From positions 372,001-436,000 of the forward strand of contig NZ_JABURM010000005.1 of the NCBI RefSeq assembly GCF_014762685.1: a stretch of 64,000 nucleotides of DNA, written 5' to 3'. Below are positions 39,083 through 48,016 of the stretch, in pieces (the stretch's first letter is position 1; every line of letters begins with the position of its first letter). The notes under the pieces are model-generated. The model was not told the origin of the DNA, made no database searches, and saw only the letters and a list, made by a program, of their open reading frames with translations. Both the position numbers and the translations under genes were made by a program. The stretch is from Gracilimonas sp. GTDB lineage: Bacteria; Bacteroidota; Rhodothermia; Balneolales; Balneolaceae.

Positions 39083-39223
39083 TAATTGGAGAATTTAACA
39101 GGATTGAAATTTATGGTTCAAAGATACAAAGAAGAAAAGAGCTTATCCTCTGTTTGTTGGCGGTTATTTCTTATGAAAGTTAATCAACTTCAAATAAGGA
39201 AATAACCCGAGCAATCATCAATT

Positions 39224-40471
39224 TTAAAAGCCTGATACGATTCGCATCATCTCAGCACTTAGCCAGGCTCCATAGGTTCCGAGAGCATATCCCAAAACAG
39301 CTAGTAAAACCCCAACCGGAGCTAAGGCTGGATGAAATGCTGAAGCTACGATTGGAGCGGAAGCGGCACCGCCAACATTGGCCTGGCTTCCAACCGCAAC
39401 AAAGAAGAACGGAGCTTTGATCACTTTCCCAACCAACAGTAATATGGTTACGTGAATAAGTATCCAAACGGCACCAATAACAAAATAACCGGGCGCATCC
39501 AGCATTGAGGCAATATTCATTTTCATCCCAATTGTCATTACTAAAATGTAGAGAAATAAGCTTCCGATTTTTGAAGCTCCGGCCCCTTCAAGGGTGCGTA
39601 ATTTGGTAAATGAAGCGATGAGCCCGCCGGTAGTCGCGACTACAATAATCCAGAAAAAATTGGAGTTCAGGCTCAGGTCTGCCAGGGAAGGAGCATTGGC
39701 ATCAATCCAGGGAGCAATGGAATCGCCTGCTAAATGACCAAGTGCTGTAAGTACAAAAGCCACAGCTATGATTTTAGTGAAATCAACAAGGGTAGGAATG
39801 CGGGCAATATTTGCCTGATAATCCGCAATCTTATTTTTTAATTCGGTAATGGCTGAAGCATCGGCTTTAAACCAGGTATCTACCCGGTCCGAGATTCCGG
39901 CTCCATATAACAGGAAGGCCATCCAAATGTTGGCTACAATGATGTCCACAGTCACCATGGCTCCAAAAAGGTCCGTGCTTGGTTCATAAATTTCCAGCAT
40001 CGCGGTTTGATTGGCACCACCCCCAATCCAACTGCCGGCTACGGTTGCAAGCCCGCGCCAAACTTCATCGGCTCCTGTTCCTCCAATTATCTCAGGACTG
40101 ATGGTTCCTACGATCAAAATTGCAATTGGACCACCAAGCATAATGCTGAAGGTTCCTGCCAAAAACATGATAATTGCTTTTGGGCCAAGATTCATGATTC
40201 CCTTCAGATCAATACTCAAAGTTAGCAGCACCAAACTTGCCGGCAGTAAATAACGGGATGCGATGTAATATAAATTTGAGTCTGCTTCGGAGACAACACC
40301 GAAAGTAGTTAGCAGTGAAGGCAAGAAATAGCACAGCAACAGTGAAGGGACAAACTTGTAGAATTTTTTCCATTTTGGATTGTCGCTGTGGGAGGTGATA
40401 AATATCCCGGCTAAAATAGCCATCAAAAGTCCAAAGGTGACTGCATCGCTTGTAATTAGTGCTGAGTCCAT
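39224..40471 (-). CDS. DUF819 family membrane protein
   Basis: A 415-residue polytopic protein with about 10-12 helices, matching the DUF819 (YjcL-like) family. Typical segments are LSIDLKGIMNLGPKAIIMFLAG, VWRGLATVAGSWIGGGANQTAM and GSQANVGGAASAPIVA. It is probably a transporter, with unknown substrate. Divergent from lysC, with about 262 bp between. Confidence 0.9.
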   Translation of the reverse strand: MDSALITSDAVTFGLLMAILAGIFITSHSDNPKWKKFYKFVPSLLLCYFLPSLLTTFGVVSEADSNLYYIASRYLLPASLVLLTLSIDLKGIMNLGPKAIIMFLAGTFSIMLGGPIAILIVGTISPEIIGGTGADEVWRGLATVAGSWIGGGANQTAMLEIYEPSTDLFGAMVTVDIIVANIWMAFLLYGAGISDRVDTWFKADASAITELKNKIADYQANIARIPTLVDFTKIIAVAFVLTALGHLAGDSIAPWIDANAPSLADLSLNSNFFWIIVVATTGGLIASFTKLRTLEGAGASKIGSLFLYILVMTIGMKMNIASMLDAPGYFVIGAVWILIHVTILLLVGKVIKAPFFFVAVGSQANVGGAASAPIVASAFHPALAPVGVLLAVLGYALGTYGAWLSAEMMRIVSGF

Positions 40472-40687
40472 GAATGTAGAATGATTTCAGATTTCAAAGT
40501 CGTGTGAGAATACAAAATTCTAAGCAATGTGGCATTCCTGATTTTAGGCATTCAATATAAATTGCAACCTTGCTTCAATTTCGATGCTTAGGCCAATTTG
40601 AACAACAGTGACTTAAATCCAATCATAAAAGGATGTGAAAATCATCCTGATAAACTATTTAAATAAGGGATTGGGTGGATTTGTGTT

Positions 40688-40695
40688 TATTTTTG
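40688..40695 (+). promoter_or_regulatory. Candidate -7 box for lysC
   Basis: TATTTTTG matches TAnnTTTG, 38 nt upstream of the ATG. A TTG is present at 40671-40673. Confidence 0.4.
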
Positions 40696-40733
40696 GCTCT
40701 CTCACTTCATCAATTCAATTATTTAATTAAAGA

Positions 40734-42062
40734 ATGATCGTATCTAAATTTGGAGGCACCAGTGTCGGTACATACGAAGCCATGCAGCGAAGTGCCAAAA
40801 TCGTGGCCGCTGATTCTGATCGCCGGTTAATTGTAATCAGTGCTACTTCAGGCACAACCAATGACTTGGTAGCTCTATCGGCAAGTCAACTTAATTCGAC
40901 CATGCGGGAGGAGCTTCTTGGTAATATTGAGAAGCGTCATCTTGAGATTATAGGACATTGTAAGGATCAGGAGCACGTCAGGGATCGTTTTTATACTGAA
41001 TTCTCCAAACTACGGGAACATTTGGATTTTGTGGGAAGGGATAAGCGCTGGAAAGATCAGTTATATGCTTATGGAGAGATGATGTCGACACGGATTTTTG
41101 TTGAAGTGTTGAAAGAAAATGGAGTGGATGCCGAATGGCTGGATGCCCGTGAAATTATGAAAACGGATTCTACTTTTGGAAATGCGGAACCCAATTTGGT
41201 CTCTATTAAGAAAAAGGCTGATAAGCTCCTTCAGAAAGAGAAAATATATTTAACTCAGGGCTTTATCGGTTCAGATGTATTTGGAAACACGACCACATTG
41301 GGACGCGGGGGGAGTGATTTCTCAGCCTCACTTTTTGCAGAGGTGGTGGGTGCAGATACACTTGAAATTTGGACTGATGTAGCCGGGGTATTTACCACGG
41401 ATCCGCGCATCGTGCCAAATGCACACCCTATCTATGAAATTACTTTTGATGAAGCAGCTGAGCTGTCTGTGTTTGGTGGAAAAGTACTACATCCTGCCAC
41501 ATTAAAGCCGGCTATTCGGGGTGGGGTAAATGTGAGGGTGGCTTCAAGTTCAGATCCCGATAAACCTGGAACTTATATTGTAGAAGATGCAGAAAAAAAG
41601 CCGCCGATTCGAGCAATTTCGCTTCGAAAAGATCAAACGCTCCTTACCGTAAACAGCCTTGAAATGCTTCATCAGCATGGATTTTTGGCTCACTTGTTTA
41701 AGGTTTTAGCTGAACATAAAATCTCAGTAGATTTGGTAAGTACCAGTGAGGTAAGTGTAGCCCTTACATTGGATACAGCTGTTAATGCAGCTAATAAGGT
41801 TGAATTAACTGATGATGTATTGGATGAGCTGGGACATTTTGCAGAGATCATTGTTGAAAAGGATTTGGCACTTATAGCTTTAATCGGTAATAATCTTCAA
41901 AAAACGTCAGGTATTGGCGGGCCTTTATTTACTGCTCTTGAAAACTATAACGTGCGTTTAATTTGTCATGGAGCCAGTCCAAACAATTTGTGCTTCCTGA
42001 TAGATCTTGATCAAGCAGAGGATGTTGTGCGTATGTTGCACGAAAAATTTATTACAGAATAA
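40734..42062 (+). CDS. lysC: Aspartate kinase (monofunctional)
   Basis: A 442-residue enzyme that phosphorylates aspartate, the first step to lysine, threonine and methionine. The kinase domain starts VSKFGGTSVG and has TTLGRGGSDFSA and the DPRIVPNAHPI segment. Two ACT domains occupy the C-terminus (from about residue 290), so it is a feedback-regulated form. It is the first gene of lysC-dapB-dapA-dapD. Confidence 0.95.
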   Translation: MIVSKFGGTSVGTYEAMQRSAKIVAADSDRRLIVISATSGTTNDLVALSASQLNSTMREELLGNIEKRHLEIIGHCKDQEHVRDRFYTEFSKLREHLDFVGRDKRWKDQLYAYGEMMSTRIFVEVLKENGVDAEWLDAREIMKTDSTFGNAEPNLVSIKKKADKLLQKEKIYLTQGFIGSDVFGNTTTLGRGGSDFSASLFAEVVGADTLEIWTDVAGVFTTDPRIVPNAHPIYEITFDEAAELSVFGGKVLHPATLKPAIRGGVNVRVASSSDPDKPGTYIVEDAEKKPPIRAISLRKDQTLLTVNSLEMLHQHGFLAHLFKVLAEHKISVDLVSTSEVSVALTLDTAVNAANKVELTDDVLDELGHFAEIIVEKDLALIALIGNNLQKTSGIGGPLFTALENYNVRLICHGASPNNLCFLIDLDQAEDVVRMLHEKFITE

Positions 42063-42073
42063 AAAAGAAACAC

Positions 42074-42751
42074 ATGAAAATTGCAGTTATTGGAACCGGG
42101 AAAACAGGTGGGAGAGTCGTAGAGTTGTTAGGTGATGAATTAGCCGAAGCTTTTGACAGCACGAACCCACCAACCGCAGATAAACTACGAAAAGCAGATG
42201 CGGTCATTATTTTTGTGCCGGGAGATGCAGTGCCTGAAATACTGGACACGGTGCTAGAATCAGGAATTCCGGCCGCTTGGGGAAGTACGGGTTACGATTG
42301 GCCGGATAACCTGGAAGATCGTTTGAAAGCCAATGATACGCAGTGGGTACTTGCTTCTAATTTCAGTTTAGGGATGAATATTATCCGAAAAAGTATTGAA
42401 GCTATATCCGCAGGATCGGCTATTTTGAAGAACCCAGAATTCCATATTCACGAAGTGCATCATATTCACAAAAAAGATGCCCCCAGCGGAACGGCTCTTT
42501 CATGGAAAGAATGGCTGGATAGAGAAGTGGAAGTTACCTCAGCTCGGGAAGGTGATGTGAAAGGAATTCACGAATTAACCCTCAAAACAGAAACAGAAGA
42601 AATAACTTTAAGACACAAAGCCCTGAACCGGGCTTTGTTTGCGGAAGGAGCCATTTGGGCAGCCAAACAGTTGGTTGAGCACTCGAAGATGGAAGCGGGA
42701 ATTCGTACCTTTGGAGAGTTATTTGATCAAATTATAAAAGAACAGGAATAA
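42074..42751 (+). CDS. dapB: 4-hydroxy-tetrahydrodipicolinate reductase
   Basis: A 225-residue enzyme reducing the dapA product in lysine and diaminopimelate synthesis with NAD(P)H. The N-terminal GTGKTGGRVVELL is the Rossmann loop. HEVHHIHKKDAPSGTA is the catalytic segment with His and Lys. It is shorter than E. coli DapB (273) and like other Bacteroidota forms. It begins 11 nt after lysC and overlaps dapA by one base (TAATG). Confidence 0.94.
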   Translation: MKIAVIGTGKTGGRVVELLGDELAEAFDSTNPPTADKLRKADAVIIFVPGDAVPEILDTVLESGIPAAWGSTGYDWPDNLEDRLKANDTQWVLASNFSLGMNIIRKSIEAISAGSAILKNPEFHIHEVHHIHKKDAPSGTALSWKEWLDREVEVTSAREGDVKGIHELTLKTETEEITLRHKALNRALFAEGAIWAAKQLVEHSKMEAGIRTFGELFDQIIKEQE

Positions 42752-43638
42752 TGGAGAAATTTCCACTTTGGACCGCAATTGTTACCCCGATGAATGCAAA
42801 CGGGAGCGTAGATTACGATAGTTTTGAATACATTCTGAGAAAACAAGAGGAAGCCGGAAATGGAGTTTTGGTGTTAGGGAGTACCGGTGAGGGATTAAAC
42901 CTGAATGAAGAAGAAAAACGAGAAATTGTAGAGTTTACCAAAGGATTAAACCTGGATGTACCCATGATGGTAGGGATCGGTGGTTTTAACCTGCCGGCTC
43001 AGGCAGATTTCATTCACTTTTGCAATGAAATTCAACCCGATGTGTTGTTATTAGTGACCCCGCTTTATGCTAAACCCGGCGCTGAGGGGCAATTTGAATG
43101 GTTTAGTGAGCTGATGGCAGAAACAGATATACCATGCATGCTGTATAATGTACCATCCCGAACCGGCGTAAAAATGCATCCTTCTGTTCCGGCAAGACTA
43201 AAGCAGGAATTCGATCATCTGTTTGGTGTGAAAGAAGCAAGCGGAAGTGTAGAAGAATTTAAAGCATTCCGCCGGGAAGCTCCGGATGTGAAGTTCTATA
43301 GTGGTGATGACGGACTAACCCCCGCTTTTGCCAAAGAAGGGGCAGTGGGATTGGTTTCGGTCGCCTCAAATGTATGGCCGAAAGCTACTCATAGATATAC
43401 TGAAATGTGTATAGAAGGGAATTCAGATAATCTGTTCCCCCTTTGGAAAAATGCTACGGATGTTCTATTTAAAGCTCCAAATCCGGTTCCTGCTAAAGTG
43501 TTGCTTAATCGAAAGGACTGGATCACCAATGATACCGTTCGGTTGCCATTATCACTGGGTGATATTTCCGATAAAGTAGAGCAAGAGCTTCTCAAAGCAG
43601 ACAAAGAGATCAGTAATTGGCTGGAAGATCAGCAATGA
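42751..43638 (+). CDS. dapA: 4-hydroxy-tetrahydrodipicolinate synthase
   Basis: A 295-residue TIM-barrel aldolase that condenses pyruvate with aspartate semialdehyde. The Schiff-base Lys lies in FGVKEASG, the Tyr-bearing YNVPSRTG and the GSTGEGLNL motif are intact. Translation is coupled to dapB through overlapping TAATG. Confidence 0.95.
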   Translation: MEKFPLWTAIVTPMNANGSVDYDSFEYILRKQEEAGNGVLVLGSTGEGLNLNEEEKREIVEFTKGLNLDVPMMVGIGGFNLPAQADFIHFCNEIQPDVLLLVTPLYAKPGAEGQFEWFSELMAETDIPCMLYNVPSRTGVKMHPSVPARLKQEFDHLFGVKEASGSVEEFKAFRREAPDVKFYSGDDGLTPAFAKEGAVGLVSVASNVWPKATHRYTEMCIEGNSDNLFPLWKNATDVLFKAPNPVPAKVLLNRKDWITNDTVRLPLSLGDISDKVEQELLKADKEISNWLEDQQ

Positions 43639-43648
43639 TTACTAGAAA

Positions 43649-43722
43649 GTCATTTTGAGCTAAAGTGAAGAATCTTCACAGAGTTATCTGAGCAGATCCT
43701 TCAGAAGTATCCTCAGGATGAC
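43649..43722. repeat. Dispersed palindromic repeat, copy 1
   Basis: The element begins GTCATTTTGAGC and ends CTCAGGATGAC; the ends are imperfect inverse complements. It is closely related to 49219-49293. It lies between dapA and dapD in an otherwise operon-like run and can fold into a long hairpin. Confidence 0.85.
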
Positions 43723-43755
43723 ACAATTAATGAATTCAATAATCAAAAACACAGA

Positions 43756-44502
43756 ATGAATTACGAAGACGTTTTAGACCAATTAGAAGAAGGAACCTTA
43801 CGAGCCTCGAATAAGACGGAGAATGGCTGGAAAGCAAATGTTGAAGTGAAGGAAGCGATCCTTGCTTCCTTCAAAAGTGGGGAGAATACATCTTATGAAG
43901 GTATTTACGAGGGGTTTGTGGATAAACACAATTTGCCGCCCCGATTTTTTGCTCCCGAAGACGGTGTACGTTTAGTGCCCGGTGGGTCTTCTGTACGTCG
44001 GGGAGCCTATGTAGCATCCGGTGTAATTATTATGCCACCTGCTTATATCAATGTTGGAGCATATGTAGATGAAGGCTCAATGGTGGATAGTCATGCTTTA
44101 GTAGGTTCTTGTGCCCAGATAGGGAAAAATGTGCATCTTTCAGCCGGAGTTCAAATTGGTGGGGTTTTAGAGCCGGTTGGCATGAACCCGGTAATTATTG
44201 AGGATGATTGTTTTATCGGCGCAGGTGCTGTTATTGTGGAAGGGATTTTGGTTAAGAAAGGAGCGGTGATTGCACCCGGTGTAACGCTGTCTAAAGCTGT
44301 TCCTGTTTATGATATCGTAAATCAAAAAATGCTGGATCGCGGAGCCGATATCCCTGAAAATGCAGTGGTGATTCCGGGTACCCGACCGGTTAATAACGAT
44401 TGGGCTAAAGAAAAAGGCCTAAGCATGGCATGCCCGATTATTGTGAAGTATCGAGATGAAGGAAGCAATGCCTCGCTTGAGTTAGAAAATGCTCTTAGAT
44501 AA
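43756..44502 (+). CDS. dapD: Tetrahydrodipicolinate N-succinyltransferase
   Basis: A 248-residue left-handed beta-helix acyltransferase of the DapD family. The hexapeptide-repeat region runs from about 85 to 190 ([40 protein letters not shown]). It succinylates tetrahydrodipicolinate in the succinylase branch of lysine synthesis. That branch requires an aminotransferase (the ArgD-type gene at 48-49 kb) and DapE, which is not in the window. Confidence 0.94.
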   Translation: MNYEDVLDQLEEGTLRASNKTENGWKANVEVKEAILASFKSGENTSYEGIYEGFVDKHNLPPRFFAPEDGVRLVPGGSSVRRGAYVASGVIIMPPAYINVGAYVDEGSMVDSHALVGSCAQIGKNVHLSAGVQIGGVLEPVGMNPVIIEDDCFIGAGAVIVEGILVKKGAVIAPGVTLSKAVPVYDIVNQKMLDRGADIPENAVVIPGTRPVNNDWAKEKGLSMACPIIVKYRDEGSNASLELENALR

Positions 44503-44515
44503 GTGATGATTAATG

Positions 44516-44553
44516 AAGTGATGAAGTAATCTTAGAAAACTACTTCATCACTT
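44516..44553. terminator. Intergenic terminator between dapD and threonine synthase
   Basis: AAGTGATGAAGTA (44516-44528) pairs perfectly with TACTTCATCACTT (44541-44553) across 12 nt. It lies between convergent genes. The flanking T/A runs are short. Confidence 0.65.
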
Positions 44554-44569
44554 TTCACTTTATCAGCCT

Positions 44570-46276
44570 TCAAACCGCCAGAGCCTTATTAGCTACGGCA
44601 AGTCCTTTCACAAACGCTTGTATTACTGCTTCCAACGTATCAGGGGAGGCTCCTTTGGAAGTAAATTTGTGGCCTTCTTTTTCCATAGTAAGTGTAACGA
44701 CTACCAAAGAATCCGTATCAGGGCTTAGAATTTCTACTTCGTGATTGGTTACTTCAAGGGGGATAAAGGAATCAGTTTCAGCTTTTATAGCTGTAAGTAT
44801 AGCATCAATAGGGCCAACACCCTGGTCTAGTGAGATTACTTCATCACCGCCATTGATTCGCAGTTTTACAGCAGCACTCACAAGGCCGTGTTTGCGCATG
44901 GTCAATTTGTAATCAACTACTTCCACAGGATATTCAAGATCAGCGTCTTCGTTATACACTAAAGACCTCAATACTCTGATTTCTTCTTCTTTTAAGGTCT
45001 TTCCCTTCCGGTTGATGTTATGCACGTATTCATCATACAGTTTTGTATGGCCTTCATCCATATTTACGTTTTCAAACCCGGTATTGCGTGTTTGTCCCCA
45101 GCTATTTTTCTGCATATCCACAAAGCCGGATTCAATGTACTGCTGAACACGGTCCAGGTTGGGAGGGAGTACCGGAGAGGAAAGGGAATATTTGGCCACA
45201 ATGTGGGAACTCTTAAGTCCGGTTCCCGTCAACACAAATAAACACTTTTTCCCTTTAAATTGGTCGAGGTTGTTTTTGAATGTCGCTAATGGAATGGCAC
45301 AGGCAGGTTCAGTAAAATAGCCTTCCTCAACGGTCATCTCTTTCATGGAATCAAGGAGCTCATTTTCGGTAGCGGTAAAAGCAAGTCCGTCTGTTTCTTC
45401 AATGCCCCTCAATACCTTATAGAAATCAAAGGGGTCACTGACTGCGACAGCATCAGCCATGGTATTCACGTGATCTTTGACAATTTTTTCTTTCTTGAAA
45501 ATACCCTCAACTACCGGAGAACTTTGTTCGGGCTGAACTGCCACAAATTTTGGGATCATATCGATCATCCCGGAGGCTTTCATTTCCTTATAACCCTTAT
45601 AAATGGCAGCGAAATTAGTTCCTGCACCGATCGGAACAAATATATAATCGAATTCTGTATCTCCTTGCTCATAAAGCTCATAAGAGAATGATTTTTGGCC
45701 TTCTTGCCGGAATACATAATCTCCGGCCAGGTAATAATTCCCTGATTTGGCGAATTCCCTGCAAAGTTTTTCGCAGGCTGTAAAATCTCCTTTTATTTTG
45801 AGAATGGTGGCATCGTAGATGGTAGCCTGAGCTAATTTTACCTCCGGCGTTTTTTCAGGTACAAAAACGAAACAAGGTATTTTAAAATAACATGCATAAG
45901 CAGCCACCGAGGCTGCCATGTTTCCGGTTGAAGCCAGGCAAATGGCATCCGCACCCAACTCGAGGGCTTTCTGAACTTCAATATAACTTCCACGATCTTT
46001 AAAACAACCGGTGGGGTGTTCAAATTCAAGTTTTCCATATAATTCAGCTTCATATTTTTCCGAAAGCCGGTTTAGTCTTTTTAAAGGGGTAAAATGATTT
46101 TTCAGGGGATCCGGCAGTATTTTTTTGAGAGGATACTGTATATTTTTTCCCGATTGATGGTATTCTATTTCAAGCACTCCTCCGCAGTGGGTACAATAGG
46201 TACTCGTCTCTCTCTCGTCATTTTCCCGGCCGCACATGATGCAGCTCATAGTATATCCGGAATTAGTTGCTTTCAT
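44570..46276 (-). CDS. thrC: Threonine synthase fused to a LeuA-type regulatory domain
   Basis: A 568-residue protein with an N-terminal zinc-ribbon-like pair of CxxC motifs (C12/C15 and C28/C31). The PLP-enzyme domain has Schiff-base K93 in PTGCFKDRGSY and a phosphate-binding region around ASTGNMAAS; GAGTNFAAIYKGYKE follows. An 85-residue linker joins it to a C-terminal domain (about 449-568) with GDEVISLDQGVGPIDAILTA, the LeuA_dimer fold of isopropylmalate and citramalate synthases. I infer allosteric control of threonine formation by a branched-chain or related amino acid. The ATG at 46276 is chosen; GTG 46300 and ATG 46249 are alternatives. Confidence 0.85.
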   Translation of the reverse strand: MKATNSGYTMSCIMCGRENDERETSTYCTHCGGVLEIEYHQSGKNIQYPLKKILPDPLKNHFTPLKRLNRLSEKYEAELYGKLEFEHPTGCFKDRGSYIEVQKALELGADAICLASTGNMAASVAAYACYFKIPCFVFVPEKTPEVKLAQATIYDATILKIKGDFTACEKLCREFAKSGNYYLAGDYVFRQEGQKSFSYELYEQGDTEFDYIFVPIGAGTNFAAIYKGYKEMKASGMIDMIPKFVAVQPEQSSPVVEGIFKKEKIVKDHVNTMADAVAVSDPFDFYKVLRGIEETDGLAFTATENELLDSMKEMTVEEGYFTEPACAIPLATFKNNLDQFKGKKCLFVLTGTGLKSSHIVAKYSLSSPVLPPNLDRVQQYIESGFVDMQKNSWGQTRNTGFENVNMDEGHTKLYDEYVHNINRKGKTLKEEEIRVLRSLVYNEDADLEYPVEVVDYKLTMRKHGLVSAAVKLRINGGDEVISLDQGVGPIDAILTAIKAETDSFIPLEVTNHEVEILSPDTDSLVVVTLTMEKEGHKFTSKGASPDTLEAVIQAFVKGLAVANKALAV

Positions 46277-46364
46277 TATAGAGTATGATTGAAGATTCAC
46301 TCAAATTTTATGAGTCTGAAGTTATCAAAAAATTAAGAAAAAAGCGCTTTTTTAGCACTCCTGA

Positions 46365-46610
46365 TTATAATGGGAGAAGAATAATTTCCTCAAAATCAAG
46401 ATCTAATTCAGAGAGAATTGGTTCAGCTATTTCTTCAATTTCCTCTTCGCTGTAATCATTCAGGCCTTCCAGTTTTACATATAGAATCTCATTTTGCTCG
46501 TCAATGAAAAATTCAACATCATCTGATTCAAAACTATCTTTAAGTGTATGTATCAGGAATTCGACATCTTCTATAAATGCCTTAATTTCGTCTTCGGTAG
46601 GTTCACTCAT
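46365..46610 (-). CDS. Small acidic protein
   Basis: An 81-residue, strongly acidic protein (MSEPTEDEIKAFIEDVEFLI..., with a DYSEEEIEEIAEPIL segment). It has a simple alpha/beta pattern and no Cys. I do not recognise a family. It is divergent from anmK, 38 nt between the two start codons, so they may share a regulatory region. Confidence 0.7.
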   Translation of the reverse strand: MSEPTEDEIKAFIEDVEFLIHTLKDSFESDDVEFFIDEQNEILYVKLEGLNDYSEEEIEEIAEPILSELDLDFEEIILLPL

Positions 46611-46648
46611 TTTGTGTAGGTTCTTACTTAAATGTTTAGCTTGAAACT

Positions 46649-47827
46649 ATGAATAAATACATAGCAAAACTCCGGGAAATTTCAGGAAAACCGGAACGAC
46701 TTATTCTTGGTCTAATGTCCGGAACTTCCCTTGATGGACTCGATATTTCGCTCTGCAAAGTATCTGGAACCGGCCGATCCATAGATATCGAAGTAATTCA
46801 TTTTACGACCATTGAGTACGATACCGAATTGAGGGAAAAACTTTTTGCCATTCAATCCAATGATAAGACCGATACACGATTATTGACTTATCTTCATTCT
46901 GAATTGGGTGATCTGTATGGAGGGTGGATCCTGAATTCTCTGGACGATTGGGGAGTCAACACGGGAGATGTTGACCTGATCGCCAGCCATGGGCAGACGG
47001 TTTACCATGCTCCGGCTGAAACTGGAGGCAGTCTGAACGCGACTTTTCAAATAGTTGATGGAGATCATATTGCCCAAAGTACCGGAATCATTACTATATC
47101 AGATTTTCGCCAAAAACATACAGCGGTTGGAGGGGAAGGTGCTCCGCTTGCAGGCATTTTTGATGAAATGATATTTCAGTCAGAATCTGAAAACCGAATG
47201 CTGTTAAACCTTGGAGGGATTGCAAATTTCACTTGGCTGCCCTCTAAGAACAATGGGGGTAAAATAATTACAGGTGACACCGGTCCGGCTAATACGCTCA
47301 TCAACGAAGCCATGAAAAAGTATTTTGAACGTCCGTATGACGAAGGTGGTAAGGTTGCGGCCAAAGGAACGGTTCACTCCGAATTGGTTCGATACGTGCT
47401 TCTTGAGCCTTATTTTCGCAAACCTTTTCCAAAAACAACCGGACAGGAAGATTTCCGGCTGACATACATTGAAGAATTAATGGAGGGGCATCAAATTAAA
47501 TTAACCCCGGAAGATCTGGTGACTTCTCTGACAGCCATAACTTCCCAAAGCATTAGCAGAGCGGCAGATGAAGTTGTCGGAGATCAAGATTTCGAATGCT
47601 ATGTAAGCGGTGGCGGAGTCCATAACAAAACTTTGATGGATGATCTGCAAAAAAGATTATCACAGGCCGAATTCAAATCCTTTGACGAATTAGGAATCCC
47701 CGCCGATGCCAAAGAAGCCGCTATGATGGCCTTTTTTGCTAATGAGTTGGTAGCGGGTGAGGGGTTTCCCATACCTGAGATTACGGATGAAAAAATACAT
47801 TTAGGGAAGATTAGTTTGCCGTTTTAG
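46649..47827 (+). CDS. anmK: Anhydro-N-acetylmuramic acid kinase
   Basis: A 392-residue kinase of the ASKHA fold that phosphorylates 1,6-anhydro-MurNAc during peptidoglycan recycling. Signature segments are LGLMSGTSLDGLDISLCK, ASHGQTVYHAP, LNLGGIANFTWL and DTGPANTLI, which supply the ATP and sugar sites. Could work together with the NamZ-like enzyme at 16.3 kb, though that enzyme releases plain MurNAc and not the anhydro form. Confidence 0.95.
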   Translation: MNKYIAKLREISGKPERLILGLMSGTSLDGLDISLCKVSGTGRSIDIEVIHFTTIEYDTELREKLFAIQSNDKTDTRLLTYLHSELGDLYGGWILNSLDDWGVNTGDVDLIASHGQTVYHAPAETGGSLNATFQIVDGDHIAQSTGIITISDFRQKHTAVGGEGAPLAGIFDEMIFQSESENRMLLNLGGIANFTWLPSKNNGGKIITGDTGPANTLINEAMKKYFERPYDEGGKVAAKGTVHSELVRYVLLEPYFRKPFPKTTGQEDFRLTYIEELMEGHQIKLTPEDLVTSLTAITSQSISRAADEVVGDQDFECYVSGGGVHNKTLMDDLQKRLSQAEFKSFDELGIPADAKEAAMMAFFANELVAGEGFPIPEITDEKIHLGKISLPF

Positions 47828-47837
47828 AGAATTTAAA

Positions 47838-47880
47838 ATTCAAGATTTAAAATGAAAAATTGGGGGCTTAAATCTTGAAT
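47838..47880. repeat. 13-bp inverted repeat after anmK
   Basis: ATTCAAGATTTAA (47838-47850) and TTAAATCTTGAAT (47868-47880) are perfect inverse complements over a 17-nt loop. No T-run follows, so it may be a dispersed repeat rather than a terminator. The rest of the gap to 48016 contains a TCTGCGTCATCCGCGTTCC-like segment, also repeat-like. Confidence 0.6.
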
Positions 47881-48016
47881 AGTTTTCTTAACAAAGATCA
47901 CAGCATATCAAGAAGATAACACCCCTGAAAGGCTGAACTATAATTAACTGGATGAAAGGATTAACATGGTTATTTAATCAGTGGCGACCGGAAACATCTG
48001 CGTCATCCGCGTTCCA

